Assembly (NCBI GenBank): GCA_951804985.1
Contig: OX638132.1
Span: 106,549,737 to 106,613,736, forward strand
Direction: 5' to 3'
DNA: 64,000 nt
Origin: Dryomyza anilis
Taxonomy: Eukaryota; Arthropoda; Insecta; Diptera; Dryomyzidae
Shown: positions 10,169 to 23,822 of the stretch, piece by piece
How positions within the stretch are numbered: position 1 is the first letter of the stretch
Layout of the letters: the number at the start of each line of letters is the position of its first letter
Position numbers and translations under genes: made by a program
The notes under the pieces: model-generated
Told to the model about the DNA's origin: nothing
Database searches by the model: none
The model's input: only the letters and a program-made list of their open reading frames with translations

Positions 10169-13100
10169 GGCTTTTTTAATTTTTTTATCATATATGACCA
10201 ATTTTCAAAATATAATTAAAAATGTTAAGCGTATCGATCCGGTATTGTCGGTAATATTTTTGAAAAGCCCTATTCAGTACCTAATCAACGTGTTAGGTTA
10301 AGTTAGTGCACAAGACTCCCGGACTGGCCAGTGGCCACTTCATCATGATGACTTTTTTAATTTTTGTTCATCATATATGCCAAATTTTCAAAAAATAATT
10401 GAAAATATCAGGCGTATCGATCCGGTATTGGCGGTCATATTTTTGAAAAGCCCTATTCAGTACCTAATCAACGTATTAGGTTAAGTTAGTGCACAAGACT
10501 CCCAGACTGGTCAGTGGCCACTTCATCATGATGGGTTTTTTTAAATTTTTTTTCATCATATATGACAAATTTTCAAAAAATAATTAAAAATATCAGGCGT
10601 ATCGATCCGATATTGGCGGTCATATTTTTGAAAAGCCCTATTCAGTACCTAATCAACGTATTAGGTTAAGTTAGTGCACAAGACTCCCGGACTGGCCAGT
10701 GGCCACTTCATCATGATGGCTTTTTTCGTTTTTTTATCATATATGACCAATTTTCAAAAAATAATTAAAAATGTTAAGCGTATCGATCCGGCATTGTCGG
10801 TCATATTTTTGAAAAGCCCTATTCAGTACCTAATCAACGTATTAGGTTAAGTTAGTGCACAAGACTCCCGGACTGGCCAGTGGCCATTTCATCATGATGG
10901 CTTTTTTCGTTTTTTTTATCATATATGACCAATTTTCAAAAAATAATTAAAAATGTTAAGCGTATCGATCCGGCATTGTCGGTCATATTTTTGAAAAGCC
11001 CTATTCAGTACCTAATCAACGTATTAGGTTAAGTTAGTGCACAAGACTCCCGGACTGGCCAGTGGCCATTTCATCATGATGACTTTTTTTCATTTTTTTC
11101 ATCATATATGACAAATTTTCAAAAAATAATTAAAAATATCAGGCGTATCGATCCGATATTGCCGGTCATATTTTTGAAAAGCCCTATTCAGTACCTAATC
11201 AACGTATTAGGTTAAGTTAGTGCACAAGACTCCCGGACTGGCCAGTGGCCACTTCATCATGATGGCTTTTTTCGTTTTTTTATCATATATGACCAATTTT
11301 CAAAAAATAATTAAAAATGTTAAGCGTATCGATCCGGCATTGTCGGTGATATTTTTGAAAAGCCCTATTCAGTACCTAATCAACGTGTTAGGTTAAGTTA
11401 GTGCACAAGACTCCCGGACTGGCCAGAGGCCACTTCATCATGATGACGTTTTTAATTTTTGTTCATCATATATGCCAAATTTTCAAAAAATAATTAAAAA
11501 TATCAGGCGTATCGATCCGGTATTGGCGGTCATATTTTTGAAAAGCCCTATTCAGTACCTAATCAACGTATTAGGTTAAGTTAGTGCACAAGACTCCCAG
11601 ACTGGTCAGTGGCCATTTTTTTTTTAATTTTTTTTTAAATTTTTTTTCATCATATATGACAAATTTTCAAAAAATAATTAAAAATATCAGACGTATCGAT
11701 CCGATATTGGCGGTCATATTTTTGAAAAGCCCTATTCAGTACCTAATCAACGTATTAGGTTAAGTTAGTGCACAAGACTCCCGGACTAGCCAGTGGCCAC
11801 TTCATCATGATGGCTTTTTTCGTTTTTTTATCATATATGACCAATTTTCAAAAAATAATTAAAAATGTTAAGCGTATCGATCCGGCATTGTCGGTCATAT
11901 TTTTGAAAAGCTCTATTCAGTACCTAATCAACGTATAAGGTTAAGTTAGTGCACAAGACTCCCGGACTGGCCAGTGGCCACTTCATCATGATGGCTTTTT
12001 TCGTTTTTTTATCATATATGACCAATTTTCAAAAAATAATTAAAAATGTTAAGCGTATCGATCCGGCATTGTCGGTCATATTTTTGAAAAGCCCTATTCA
12101 GTACCTAATCAACGTATTAGGTTAAGTTAGTGCACAAGACTCCCAGACTGGTCAGTGGCCACTTCATCATGATGGCTTTTTTCGTTTTTTTATCATATAT
12201 GACCAATTTTTAAATAATTAAAAATGTTAAGCGTATCGATCCGGCATTGTCGGTCATATTTTTGAAAAGCCCTATTCAGTACCTAATCAACGTATTAGGT
12301 TTAGTTAGTGCACAAGACTCCCAGACTGGTCAGTGGCCACTTCATCATGATGACTTTTTTAATTTTTTTATCATATATGACCAATTTTCAAAAAATAATT
12401 AAAAATGTTAAGCGTATCGATCCGGCATTGTCGGTCATATTTTTGAAAAGCTCTATTCAGTACCTAATCAACGTATAAGGTTAAGTTAGTGCACAAGACT
12501 CCCGGACTAGCCAGTGGCCACTTCATTTTGATGGCTTTTTTCGTTTTTTTATCATATATGACCAATTTTCAAAAAATAATTAAAAATGTTAAGCGTATCG
12601 ATCCGGCATTGTCGGTCATATTTTTGAAAAGCTCTATTCAGTACCTAATCAACGTATAAGGTTAAGTTAGTGCACAAGACTCCCGGACTGGCCAGTGGCC
12701 ACTTCATCATGATGGCTTTTTCGTTTTTTTATCATATATGACCAATTTTCAAAAAATAATTAAAAATGTTAAGCGTATCGATCCGGCATTGTCGGTCATA
12801 TTTTTGAAAAGCCCTATTCAGTACCTAATCAACGTATTAGGTTAAGTTAGTGCACAAGACTCCCAGACTGGTCAGTGGCCACTTCATCAAAATGACTTTT
12901 TTAAAATTTTTTTTCATCATATATGACAAATTTTCAAAAAATAATTAAAAATATGAGGCGTATCGATCCGATATTGGCGGTCATATTTTCGAAAAAGCCC
13001 TATTCAGTACCTAATCAACGTATTAGGTTAAGTTAGTGCACAAGACTCCCAGACTGGTCAGTGGCCACTTCATCATGATGGCTTTTTCATGAGGGCTTTT

Positions 13101-15265
13101 CAAAAATATGACCGCCAATATCGGATCGATACGCCTGATATTTTTAATTATTTTTTGAAAATTTGTCATATATGATGAAAAAAAATTTTAAAAAAGTCAT
13201 TTTGATGAAGTGGCCACTGACCAGTCTGGGAGTCTTGTGCACTAACTTAACCTAATACGTTGATTAGGTACTGAATAGGGCTTTTCAAAAATATGACCGA
13301 CAATGCCGGATCGATACGCTTAACATTTTTAATTATTTTTTGAAAATTGGTCATATATGATAAAAAAACGAAAAAGCCATCATGATGAAGTGGCCACTGG
13401 CCAGTCCGGGAGTCTTGTGCACTAACTTAACCTTATACGTTGATTAGGTACTGAATAGAGCTTTTCAAAAATATGACCGACAATGCCGGATCGATACGCT
13501 TAACATTTTTAATTATTTTTTGAAAATTGGTCATATATGATAAAAAAACGAAAAAAGCCATCAAAATGAAGTGGCCACTGGCTAGTCCGGGAGTCTTGTG
13601 CACTAACTTAACCTTATACGTTGATTAGGTACTGAATAGAGCTTTTCAAAAATATGACCGACAATGCCGGATCGATACGCTTAACATTTTTAATTATTTT
13701 TTGAAAATTGGTCATATATGATAAAAAAATTAAAAAAGTCATCATGATGAAGTGGCCACTGACCAGTCTGGGAGTCTTGTGCACTAACTAAACCTAATAC
13801 GTTGATTAGGTACTGAATAGGGCTTTTCAAAAATATGACCGCCAATATCGGATCGATACGCCTGATATTTTTAATTATTTTTTGAAAATTGTCATATATG
13901 ATGAAAAAAAAAATTAAAAAAGCCATCATTATGAAGTGGCCACTGACCAGTCCGGGAGTCTTGTGCACTAACTTAACCTAATACGCTGATTAGGTACTGA
14001 AAAGGGCTTTTAAAAATATGACCGCTAATACCGGATCGATGCACCTGATATTTTTAATTATTTTTTGAAAATTTGTCATATATGATGAAAAAAAATAAAA
14101 AAAAAGCCATCATGATGAAGTGGCCACTGACCAGTCTGGGAGTCTTGTGCACTAACTTAACCTAATACGTTGATTAGGTACTGAATAGGGCTTTTCAAAA
14201 ATATGACCGACAATGCCGGATCGATACGCTTAACATTTTTAATTATTTAAAAATTGGTCATATATGATAAAAAAACGAAAAAAGCCATCATGATGAAGTG
14301 GCCACTGGCCAGTCCGGGAGTCTTGTGCACTAACTTAACCTAATACGTTGATTAGGTACTGAATAGAGCTTTTCAAAAATATGTCCGACAATGCCGGATC
14401 GATACGCTTAACATTTTTAATTATTTTTTGAAAATTGGTCATATATGATAAAAAAACGAAAAAAGCCATCATGATGAAGTGGCCACTGGCCAGTCCGGGA
14501 GTCTTGTACACTAACTTAACCTAATACGTTGATTAGGTACTGAATAGGGCTTTTCAAAAATATGACCGCCAATATCGGATCGATACGCCTGATATTTTTA
14601 ATTATTTTTTGAAAATTTGTCATATATGATGAAAAAAAATTTAAAAAAAAGCCATCATGATGAAGTGGCCAATGACCAGTCTGGGAGTCTTGTGCACTAA
14701 CTTAACCTAATACGTTGATTAGGTACTGAATAGGGCTTTTCGAAAATATGACCGACAATATCGGATCGATACGCCTGATATATTTAATTATTTTTTGAAA
14801 ATTGTCATATATGATGAAACAAAAATTAAAAAAGCCATCATGATGAAGTGGCCTCTGACCAGTCCGGGAGTCTTGTGCACTAACTTAACCTAATACGCTG
14901 ATTAGGTACTGAAAAGGGCTTTTGAAAAATATGACCGCTAATACCGGATCGATACGTCTGATATTTTTAATTATTTTGTGAAAATTGATTATCCCAAGTG
15001 AAAAGGTCATTATGTTGAAGTGGTTACTGTCGAGTCGCGGATGACTATTAACTAATGGGACCTAATATATTAAAAAGGTTGTACATTGGAGTTTTTAAAA
15101 CGGTGACCATTTTTTTTTTGGGTCCATTCGATAAACATATTTAATAATTTTTTAAACTGATTACTGAAAGGTACATTACACTTAACAGACGGTTAACATA
15201 CCTCTGTTAAAAGTTTGTGGTTTGTGTCTCCGGTAAGTTCGCGACGAATTTAACTTCACGGACTT
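10169..15265. mobile_element. Foldback copy 2, left end missing
   Basis: It repeats 2612-7708, with most of the left arm, the spacer near 13003-13090, and the complete right arm ending CTTCACGGACTT at 15265. The unique left terminus (2185-2611) is not duplicated. Mobilisation as a two-ended element is therefore not possible from this copy alone. Confidence 0.9.
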
Positions 15266-15717
15266 AGATGGAATACAATTCGCACATATGGGCTTCAAAT
15301 TCTTCTTTGGAGTTCCTGGATCGAATCCAACAACGTGCAATATATTTAATAGGAGATGAAAATATTTCATCCTTATTCGTTCTTCAGTCGCACGATACGT
15401 TTGTGGAATAATCTACCTGCGTCTGTTTTTTCCGACATTTTTAATATTGGGAACTGTAAAGCAAACATCCACCGAAACTACTCCATCTTTCCTCCTCCCT
15501 TTAACCTATAATCCTTTCTTACCATCAACACTGAGCATTGCTTGAATTGCGTCTGTTTTTTCCGACATTTTTAATATTGGGAACTGTAAAGCAAACATCC
15601 ACCGAAACTACTCCATCTTTCCTCCTCCCTTTAACCTATAATCCTTTCTTACCATCAACACTGAGCATTGCTTGAATTGGGGCTTGAATAGGAGCGTTGG
15701 TTAATTTAAAAAAAAAA
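15266..15717 (+). mobile_element. LINE 3' relic, second copy
   Basis: It starts with the right-hand AGATGGAAT (15266-15274) and encodes the same NSHIW and LDRIQQRAIYLIGDENISS segment, ending in the A-rich tail near 15706-15717. It has the same internal deletion as at 7808. Confidence 0.85.
15418..15677 (+). repeat. 130-bp tandem duplication, second copy
   Basis: Both units are conserved from 7861-8120 at an offset of 7557, with no difference that I can see. Confidence 0.9.
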
Positions 15718-15946
15718 AATATTTATTAAAAAATAATAATTTCCGTGCGTGCTTTATCGCAAACCGCTTTTATTATTTAATATTATTAATTGATAACACT
15801 GTTCTCCAAGAATTTTCCACAGAAATGAAACTTATCATTTCTGGAAGATTTCGGTCTCCTGATTCTTGCTGCGTACTCAGAATTTTCCCTATACGTCGAG
15901 ATTTTGCAATTTTTGGTACTTTAAATCGCAAGTTATGAAGAATACG

Positions 15947-16665
15947 TTTCATCATATTAATGAACCAAAACATAAAATACAACATATATGTTCATCATAT
16001 TGAAGAACGCTGTTCATTAAACCAAATTTCTACCAACATTTTTTTTTTCGTTAATTTTTTGCCTTACTTCTTAGTTCTCACGTACTTCTTGTATGTTATT
16101 TCTTATATAATGCTTGCTCGACATCCATAAATTAGTAAAATGTTTTATAATATATTTATTATAATTACTACTTTTTATTAATAAAAAGTTATATTTATAA
16201 AAAATATTTTTTTCGAACTAATTTTTTTTTCGAACAAAAATTTTTTTTCGAACAATTTTTTTTTTCGAAAAAAAAAATTTTCTAACCAATTTTTTTTTCG
16301 AACAAAATTTTTTTTTTTGGAAAAATGTTTTTTGGAACTATTTTACTTCCCTAAATTTTTTTTTCGGATAATTTTTATACAATTTTTTTCATGTTATTTT
16401 TTAAATAAAATTTTTACAACACTTTTTTTTTGATTTATTTCATAAAAAAAAAAAAATATTTTGAAAAAATATTATCAACAAATTCATCAATATGACAATT
16501 CAAATTCATTGTATTGAATATTTTGTTCATATATATAATGAATGCATTCATTAATATGTCATTTAATGAACGGTGGTATCAATATGATGAAACTGGTAGT
16601 TGGTGAAAAAATTCATAATATTTATGAATAAATTCATCATATTGAAGAATTTTTTTTTCTGTGTA
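15947..16665 (-). repeat. A/T-rich element, second copy
   Basis: This is the duplicate of 8390-9110. It includes the TTCGAAC poly-T array and carries the two homopolymer indels and one of the two substitutions seen between the blocks. Confidence 0.6.
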
Positions 16666-17483
16666 TATTTTAGTTATCGATACTAGTGGGGTTTTTCATC
16701 TCATTTTAATATACGTATATAAAAGTATATTTAACCAGACAAAAAATATAAGGGCATAGCTCTTTTGAAGCTAACATGAACGGACTTTAGCCAAAGGAAT
16801 GACAAGACTTCTAAATGTTACAATGTAGATGACTGATCATTTTTTTTTTTATATGCTTGTTTACAGCGTGAGGTCCTTGCACTTGAAATGTATTTCCACG
16901 GTTGGAGACTGATAGAAAAGTAGAGAAACTGGTTGTAAAACCAGTTTAAAGAAGAAAAAAAGCGACATTATAAAATTTTTCCTATTTACTCTTTAGGCTT
17001 ACATAGAGTTACTCTTGCTTTGGAGGATTAACCACGGGTATATTGCAAATCAGGTTTACATGTGGTTTATACCGATGAGTATGGCTTCTTGTTTGCTTTT
17101 ACGGATGTAATGTAAGATGAATGAAATTTTGTATGATCATTTTTAATAAATTACACTACACAACAGCCATTCTGCTCAGAACTCAAGACTATTTTTGTAT
17201 ATGTAAAATGACTCTTTGGCTAGGTTTTCAAAATATCACCAATAACTTTGGAACCGAGCTTACAAAAAGGTGGTCACATAAATTTGTATATATCTCGAGT
17301 TCTAAATAACTCATATGATCAAGTGTTATATCGAATGAATATACAATAAACATTTCTCATAACATTTTTAAAATTTCATAATGAGATGATACACAGTTTG
17401 TAATATTCCAAAAATAGTCCACACTCTTTCAAATAATTTCACTTTCAATGACAAAAATATATGGGTAAGATTTCATATGAGTT

Positions 17484-17760
17484 ATTTAGGGAGAGGGAGG
17501 AAGGAAAGATGGAGTAGTGTGGTGAATGTTTGTTTTGAATCTGCCAATATCACAAATGTCGGGAAAAACAGACGCAAGGAGATTGTTCCACAAACGTATC
17601 GTGCGACTGAAGAACGAATTCTCTCTCTGTAATGCATACTTCTGTTGAGAGCTGTGGGAACTACTGTTTGAATTAGGCCATGTATTTCCCTCGAACACTT
17701 ACCATTGCCATACCTATAAAACAGGCTTACATCAAAGGACCCAACGGTCCTGTTAATTTG
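17484..17760 (-). mobile_element. LINE 3' relic, full local context
   Basis: It matches 9929-10168 and continues upstream through codons for VSLFYRYGNGKCSREIHGLI. The related chimera at 29075-29265 has the matching ISLFYRYYNGKYSREIHGLI. This shows what the sequence at the right breakpoint looked like before duplication. Confidence 0.8.
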
Positions 17761-19088
17761 TGAAGTTCACTGCCAGCTCCCATTTGCCATTGCTCCCACC
17801 CCGGACTTAAAGCATAAACTGCAAATGATTCTTCGGCATTTGTAATTGTTTCACATGTGCACGAATTACTAAAAAAAATCATTAAGTAATGTAAAACAAA
17901 AGTTCGCACAAAGAATCGCATTCCGACACAACAATGCATTCGTAGAAAAAGTATCAAAAATCTGTCATTTGATATTTTAATCGGTAAATAACATTAATTA
18001 CTATAAAATACTATTAAATATTTTTTTAAGTTTATACGTAAGTATTTGTGGTTCTAAACTATTATATCAATAACTAATTGACCAATTTCTATGGGATTTG
18101 ATGCGAATTTTTTCTGAGTGTATTTTTTTCTAAATCTTCCTAATCTTTATATTTTAAAGTGTGAAAGATCTACATCAATGAGATTGTTTATTAATTGAGA
18201 CGTATTTGTTTTTATACGTAAAATTCTTTAAACATTGTATTACATATGTATATATTTTTCAAAACAAATCCATTGAAAATTCTTCCATTATTTTTTTCCG
18301 ATTTCTATTAGTATTACATGGCGCTAAGAATCTCAATTATAATATACTAATGAATATTTTGATTTTTTTTATAATTTTTTTCAAGCATTTATGATCTACT
18401 AATGATTATTTATGTATACTCCGTTTCTTCCCTTCCTATTAGCCTTTTTAAGAAAATGTATGGTAAAAAAATGATATATTTCAGTATATAGTCGGTGATC
18501 CTGAAAATCGCCTATCTAAATTTTCGAATATCTCTTACAAAATGAATTTTACAGAAGAAACAAAACTATTTTCAGTATGTCATAACTTATAATGGCATTT
18601 ATCTAATTTAACCGATCAACATATTATTAAAAACCCGATTATAACACAAAATAAGGCGTTATGTTCACATGCAATTTTCGCAGTATCACCGACGATATGT
18701 AAAATAAATTTTATTTTTGATTAGTTTTAAGATTTTGATTAGTTTTAAGAACCGATGGAAAAAGGTTAGTAATTACTAGTTAGTAAGTTAGTTTGGACTC
18801 TGCATAACCATAAATCATTTGAATTCAAAGTACCAAAACCCACCAAAATAAGACTCACCACACAAATGTAAAGAAATGTCTGAAAAAGAATTGTCTCTTG
18901 GAAAAATTCGTGACTTATTGGTTAATTTGCTGAAATACGAGCAAAAAGTCGCAGGTTTTAATCAAGGTTGGAGACTGCCAAGATTTAAAAATTAAAATTT
19001 TTTATACGGCGCTATCTCTCATCATTCAATCTGATTATAAAATATTAACAAATTTCATAAAATTTTATAGAAAAATAGTAATAATTCC
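17761..19088. other. A/T-rich stretch without recognisable gene
   Basis: A TTTTTTCTGAGTGTA end-like motif sits near 18108-18122. A short direct repeat, GATTAGTTTTAAGA, lies near 18719-18750. No domain, RNA gene or complete element can be supported. Confidence 0.55.
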
Positions 19089-19976
19089 TACACGCTGCAA
19101 AAAAAGGACTCTCCAAACATAATTTTGCAGGCATTACATATATCTTTGGAGCTTTATGCAAACAAAAGTATTATTTCATTGCCAAACATTATTATAATAA
19201 TCGCCAAACATATTTTTATTTTCGTTTAAACATATTTATGTTCAGAATGAAAAATTTTCGGCGTTCTTGCAAACATACATATGTTTGAATGTGAAAAACA
19301 TTTTATTTACATGTAAACATATTTATGTTTACATTTGATTTTAATGTAAATTTAGTGCTAATATCTTCTTTACACAATATTCGTTTTTCCTAGTTCCTAT
19401 TTTGAGTTCAGTACTTTACGTCTGAATTTGAAATTTCACAAACAGCCACTATCTGGTATTAACAGTAATCGGCGGTACTTAAACAAATTCTTCCACCAAA
19501 AACAACTTTTGAACTATATGAAAAGTATTAATATGAGTGTTAATGAGTGCTAAAAGTAGGCAGCGCTGTTATTTAATTGAGATATCGTAATGCCAAACAT
19601 ACATATAATCGAAATAATACTATTATTTTTAAATTCGTTGTCACCCAGTAACAATCACGGAGGACATAATACATATAATTCAAAGAACCTTTTATTGAAG
19701 TTGGGTGTGTTAAATAGCAGAAATATCAAACATACATATATTAATATCTGATGAAAAATATATATTTCTACAGAAACATTAATATAGTAAATTCATGTAA
19801 ATCCGCGATTAAAGCAATTTATGTTTAAATATCGTATAATAATATTTCAATCTGAGCAAAATAATAATACAATTCAATTATAATGTAATATGGTGATTTT
19901 AATATTTATATGGTGATTTCGAATTACATTATAATTACATTCAAGCATATTCAAACAAATCTTTTCTATCCGTGTA
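19089..19976. mobile_element. Non-autonomous element, copy A (TACACGCTGC..TATCCGTGTA)
   Basis: The left end TACACGCTGCAAAAAAAGGA and right end CAAATCTTTTCTATCCGTGTA-type sequence are the same as in the larger copy at 20950-22323. Only the outer TACACG is a clear inverted repeat; the next bases are A-rich on both sides. The interior has repeated dyads such as AAACATATTTATGTTT. I see no target duplication and no coding capacity. The superfamily is unknown. Confidence 0.65.
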
Positions 19977-20949
19977 ATAATAGTTTAACTTACAGGAGAT
20001 TTCGAATGAAAGGGTCAAGTTTACGATTTAAAATTTGTAGTATTGAGGTTGTGTTCTGTTGTCCCTTAAAGCCCTTATATTTAATACTGTTTAATTTCAA
20101 AATTATACAAGAACCCGGACTGTGCTGGTTCATTTTCGAACTGAACAATCGCACATAATTTGAGATGAATTTGTGAAATTAGTCAGAATTTGGCCAAGTA
20201 ATGTTTTCATAAAGTCTGTCCTGCGGACAGATTAAAATTATACTGAATAAATATGCATGTTTAAAAATATGCGAGACAAGTTTTCGACTTATGACTACCA
20301 CAACAAAAAGAATAAAAAAAAAACCGAAAGAAACTAAAATGTTACGTAGCCAATATCGATAATATGATGGAAAAAATCACAGCAATGTGTGAAACTGTTT
20401 TAATTTTTATCGTCTACGCAGAATATTAAATATTTGTGGATCATTATTTGTGCTGTTCAAAGAAGTTAGCGTGAGAGAATCTTAAAAACATTTAAGACAA
20501 AATCAGTTCACTACAATAAACGAATAGCAAAAGCAAATGACAAATAATGTTTTGGTTTTTTATTTCTCCATTGATGAACTTCGTCATTAAGCATTAAATC
20601 CATTTTTCATACACAGATAAAATTCTGTGTATGATTCTGGTTTAGAAATGAAATCTTTAACAACAACTATTCATATATTAAAGTGAATAAAATTACTCAA
20701 CATGATTTTTCCTACGGACATCCGTACATTACTTTCATACCATTATTTGAGTTTAGATTTTATTATCTTCAAAACATATCGGAATATTAGCATTTATTGA
20801 TATAATGAAATTTGTCTTGGCGATTAAAAGAAAAATTACGTTTTATGTAATTTGGAAACTAGTTGTATGATGGATTGTATTTTTTTATTCTAAAAAATGC
20901 AGTTCATTTTAGACAAAATTTCGATATTAATTTTTTTTAAAAAAAGTAC
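19977..20949. other. A/T-rich stretch; small hairpin at 20612
   Basis: ATACACAGA and TCTGTGTAT face each other over six bases near 20612-20635. No gene or complete element is recognisable. Confidence 0.5.
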
Positions 20950-22323
20950 TACACGCTGCAAAAAAAGGGGTCTCCCAAACATAATTTTGCAGGCATTAAC
21001 ATGTATGTTTGGAATTGTATGTAAACATAATATATAATTGCCTGATAAATCATTTGTAAACAGGGTTGTCTTGAGACTTGAACAGTGTTCTAATGAGCTC
21101 TGATTTACATTATAATATCACGGAAACATTTTAATGTTGCCTCTTAAAATGGTATATGTTCTAATAGAAACAAATAAAATGAATATTTGAACCGAAACAT
21201 AAATATGTTCAAAATAAAACATGATTTTGAACGACAATATAAATATGTTTCCAGTGAAACATATCAGTTGTTTCAGTTCAAGTTTGCATAGAAACATATT
21301 TAAATATTTTTAGGAAGAAATCCTGAAAATAAAATAAATATAAAATGTTTTTTTTATTTATTTTTATTAAAAATCTTTAAACATGCACAGTGGAAAATTA
21401 TAATAATAGAATTCATATACAATTTTTTAAATGTATAAATAAATAATTGGTTTAAAACTGCAAGTACAAGTGACAGCATCAATGAATGCACAATTGCACC
21501 TGCAGACGCTAAACCAGACGATCCAGGCTCGCTTTATATTTGGTACAGTTACAGTTGGTCTCAGTACAGCACATAGCGTAGGCAAGGAATTCACGGAGGC
21601 TTTTGTAAAAAACACATGCCAAATTCTGTTTGAAAATCGAAACACTGATTTTTATTTGTGGTTTTTTCACATTAGTTTTAGAAATTATATACTGCACTAT
21701 ATTATACTCTGTTACTATAGTACTTTTTATAACACAATTTATATATGCCGATCAACGAGTGTCGACTTTATATACAAGAATTAATTTTCTGCTTGTTTTC
21801 AAACATCAGTATATTTAAAATGACCCTATACATATTTCAAACGACGACAAAAAAAACGTAGATAGAAAATTCTGCTCAACGAGTGCCAACTTCGTATACA
21901 AGAAGAATGTTGCAAGAATACATTTATTTAAATCCTATTTCTTTTGGCAAAAGATGGCGTAGGTAGAAAATGCTGCGCAATGTTGCCAACTTCGTCAGTC
22001 GATAAATTATCGAATTAAGACGAGCGTTGCGAACATACGTTGTATTTAAATTTGATTAGCATTTTCTGTGTTTCGAAACATAGTTTTTACCAAGTAAATT
22101 GCCAAGAAACGGTTTATTCAAATGCAATAAAAATTGTATGTTGGTATTGTAACATATTTATGGTAAATTTGACAGATTCTGATGGACAATATAATAATGT
22201 TTACACGTGAGCATAAATAAATTCAATTTCGATTATAATTTAATTACATTTCATGTATGGTAATTTCGTATTACTATTCAATTACATTCAAACATATTCA
22301 AACAAATCTTTTCTATCCGTGTA
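20950..22323. mobile_element. Non-autonomous element, copy B (same ends as copy A)
   Basis: It begins TACACGCTGCAAAAAAAGGG and ends TTTTCTATCCGTGTA, and shares the CCCAAACATAATTTTGCAGG subterminal block with copy A. It holds extra, less A/T-rich sequence at 21430-21640, and three related blocks around GTAGATAGAAAAT..AACGAGTGCCAACTTCG (near 21745, 21858 and 21960). The open frame 21470-21784 matches nothing I recognise. Confidence 0.65.
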
Positions 22324-23822
22324 GGTAAAACTGAGTTGTAATTAAATTAGTAATTAAAAGTTAGAAAAATAGAATGTCCTATCAATAAAATTTATTCTCG
22401 CTTTGTAGAGTAGCGCAGAAGTATTTTTTTATTTTGATTTCTAGTACTCCACTTTACTAAATTCCTTTTAATTTGTATATGCCATCATATAAAATGGCTA
22501 TGTCACTAGTCTTGGTCCAATGATGCTGCTGGGATGAAAAGGTCAACACAGACTCGATCCTCCCTTGCAGTTACCGTTTTCAGTAACCTTTGTCGAAGTA
22601 ATGAGATATGAAAGGGGTGGTAAACTGCGCACTAATGCTACTAATTTGTCATTTGGAGGATTTTTTTCAGAATCATTTGGTCGAACAAAGGAAACTTTTG
22701 TAAACAGCATCTCGGAGGTCCGATCTTTGAATGATTTCACGGGTCAATATGAAGTATTTCTGCTTTTCAGAAACAGCAAGGTTAATTAGCGTAGATATAT
22801 ATCGTAAAAGAAAAGAAGATGTGCTTCTTTTGTGACAGATAAGCTGATTTTAAATATTTGGTTGAGGGATAATGTTGTCCTGTCCTGAGCTTGTAACTTT
22901 TTTTTGAAAATAGCATTTAGTATTTTTGAGTTCGTAACTTTTCAAGTCGTTGTTTTGTCATTTGTGTTGGTATTTGCGGACATTTTTATTTATTGTTATT
23001 TAAAGTTGAAGTTGTGTGATATTGAAATTTAATGCTGCGTAATATTACTATCTGTGTTAGATTTTAAGTGAAGGGTTTATTATTAAAGGGTTCGCCATTT
23101 CACTGTTTCTCAATGAACGAAAAAAATATACGACTTTCCGACACTTCCTTCCGTTCTATTTATATAGTTACATCAGATCTATTTTAAGATGCATACTTGT
23201 AGATGTACTGTAAGATGAAGTATCCAATCTTCGGAGCGACGCCTCCTATTTTGTGTTATTTAAAGAATAGTTTATGTTCTAGAGCATGCGCCAAACCGGA
23301 TGTACGGTATAAACTTATTTTTATAAGATTGGTTTTATTTTTGTTTGAACACATTACATCATTGACTATTTTTTAGTTTTCATAGATTTTCTTTCATTAT
23401 GTGAAATAGATTCTGTAACGAAACAAATCATATATTGAATTATTTTCATATTCGTTCGGTATTGTATCTTGTCATTATTGAATTCATTTATTAATTAATT
23501 AAGTAAGAATAACATTTCATATGACTGTAAATTATTAAGCCACTCATTGTTCTCATTCTACTTCCACATTGCGAATCAACTATAACTTTAATTATGTCTT
23601 ATTAAAGAATAACTCCATATAAATGGAGCAATGCAGTTCATCCAGAGATCGACCAGACCAGTACATTGAACTGCGGTTCCCCAACAAACGGAAATGATCA
23701 TTAAAAATACTCAATTATATAAATTCGTAGAGCGCCATGCATACTCTTCCTACTGTTGGCGACACTGTCCGACAAAAAATGAAAAATTTCTATACACGCG
23801 AACCAAATGATAAGTTGTGAAA
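22324..23822. other. Stretch without recognisable gene
   Basis: The segment 22500-22760 is less A/T-rich and open on both strands (about 65 codons minus, 74 plus). I see no motif that names a product. A small dyad, TGCAGTTCA/TGAACTGCG, lies near 23630-23675. Confidence 0.5.

Larger units (their letters stand above)
10169..17723 (+). repeat. Large tandem duplication, copy 2 (7555 bp)
   Basis: Comparing with copy 1, I found only these differences: C to G at 12955 (5398 in copy 1), A to T at 15998 (8441), one T lost near 16327 and one A lost near 16444. It begins inside the satellite, so it lacks the foldback's left end and left target duplication. It ends at 17723, where GGCTTACATC resumes the original flank. 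Confidence 0.95.
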
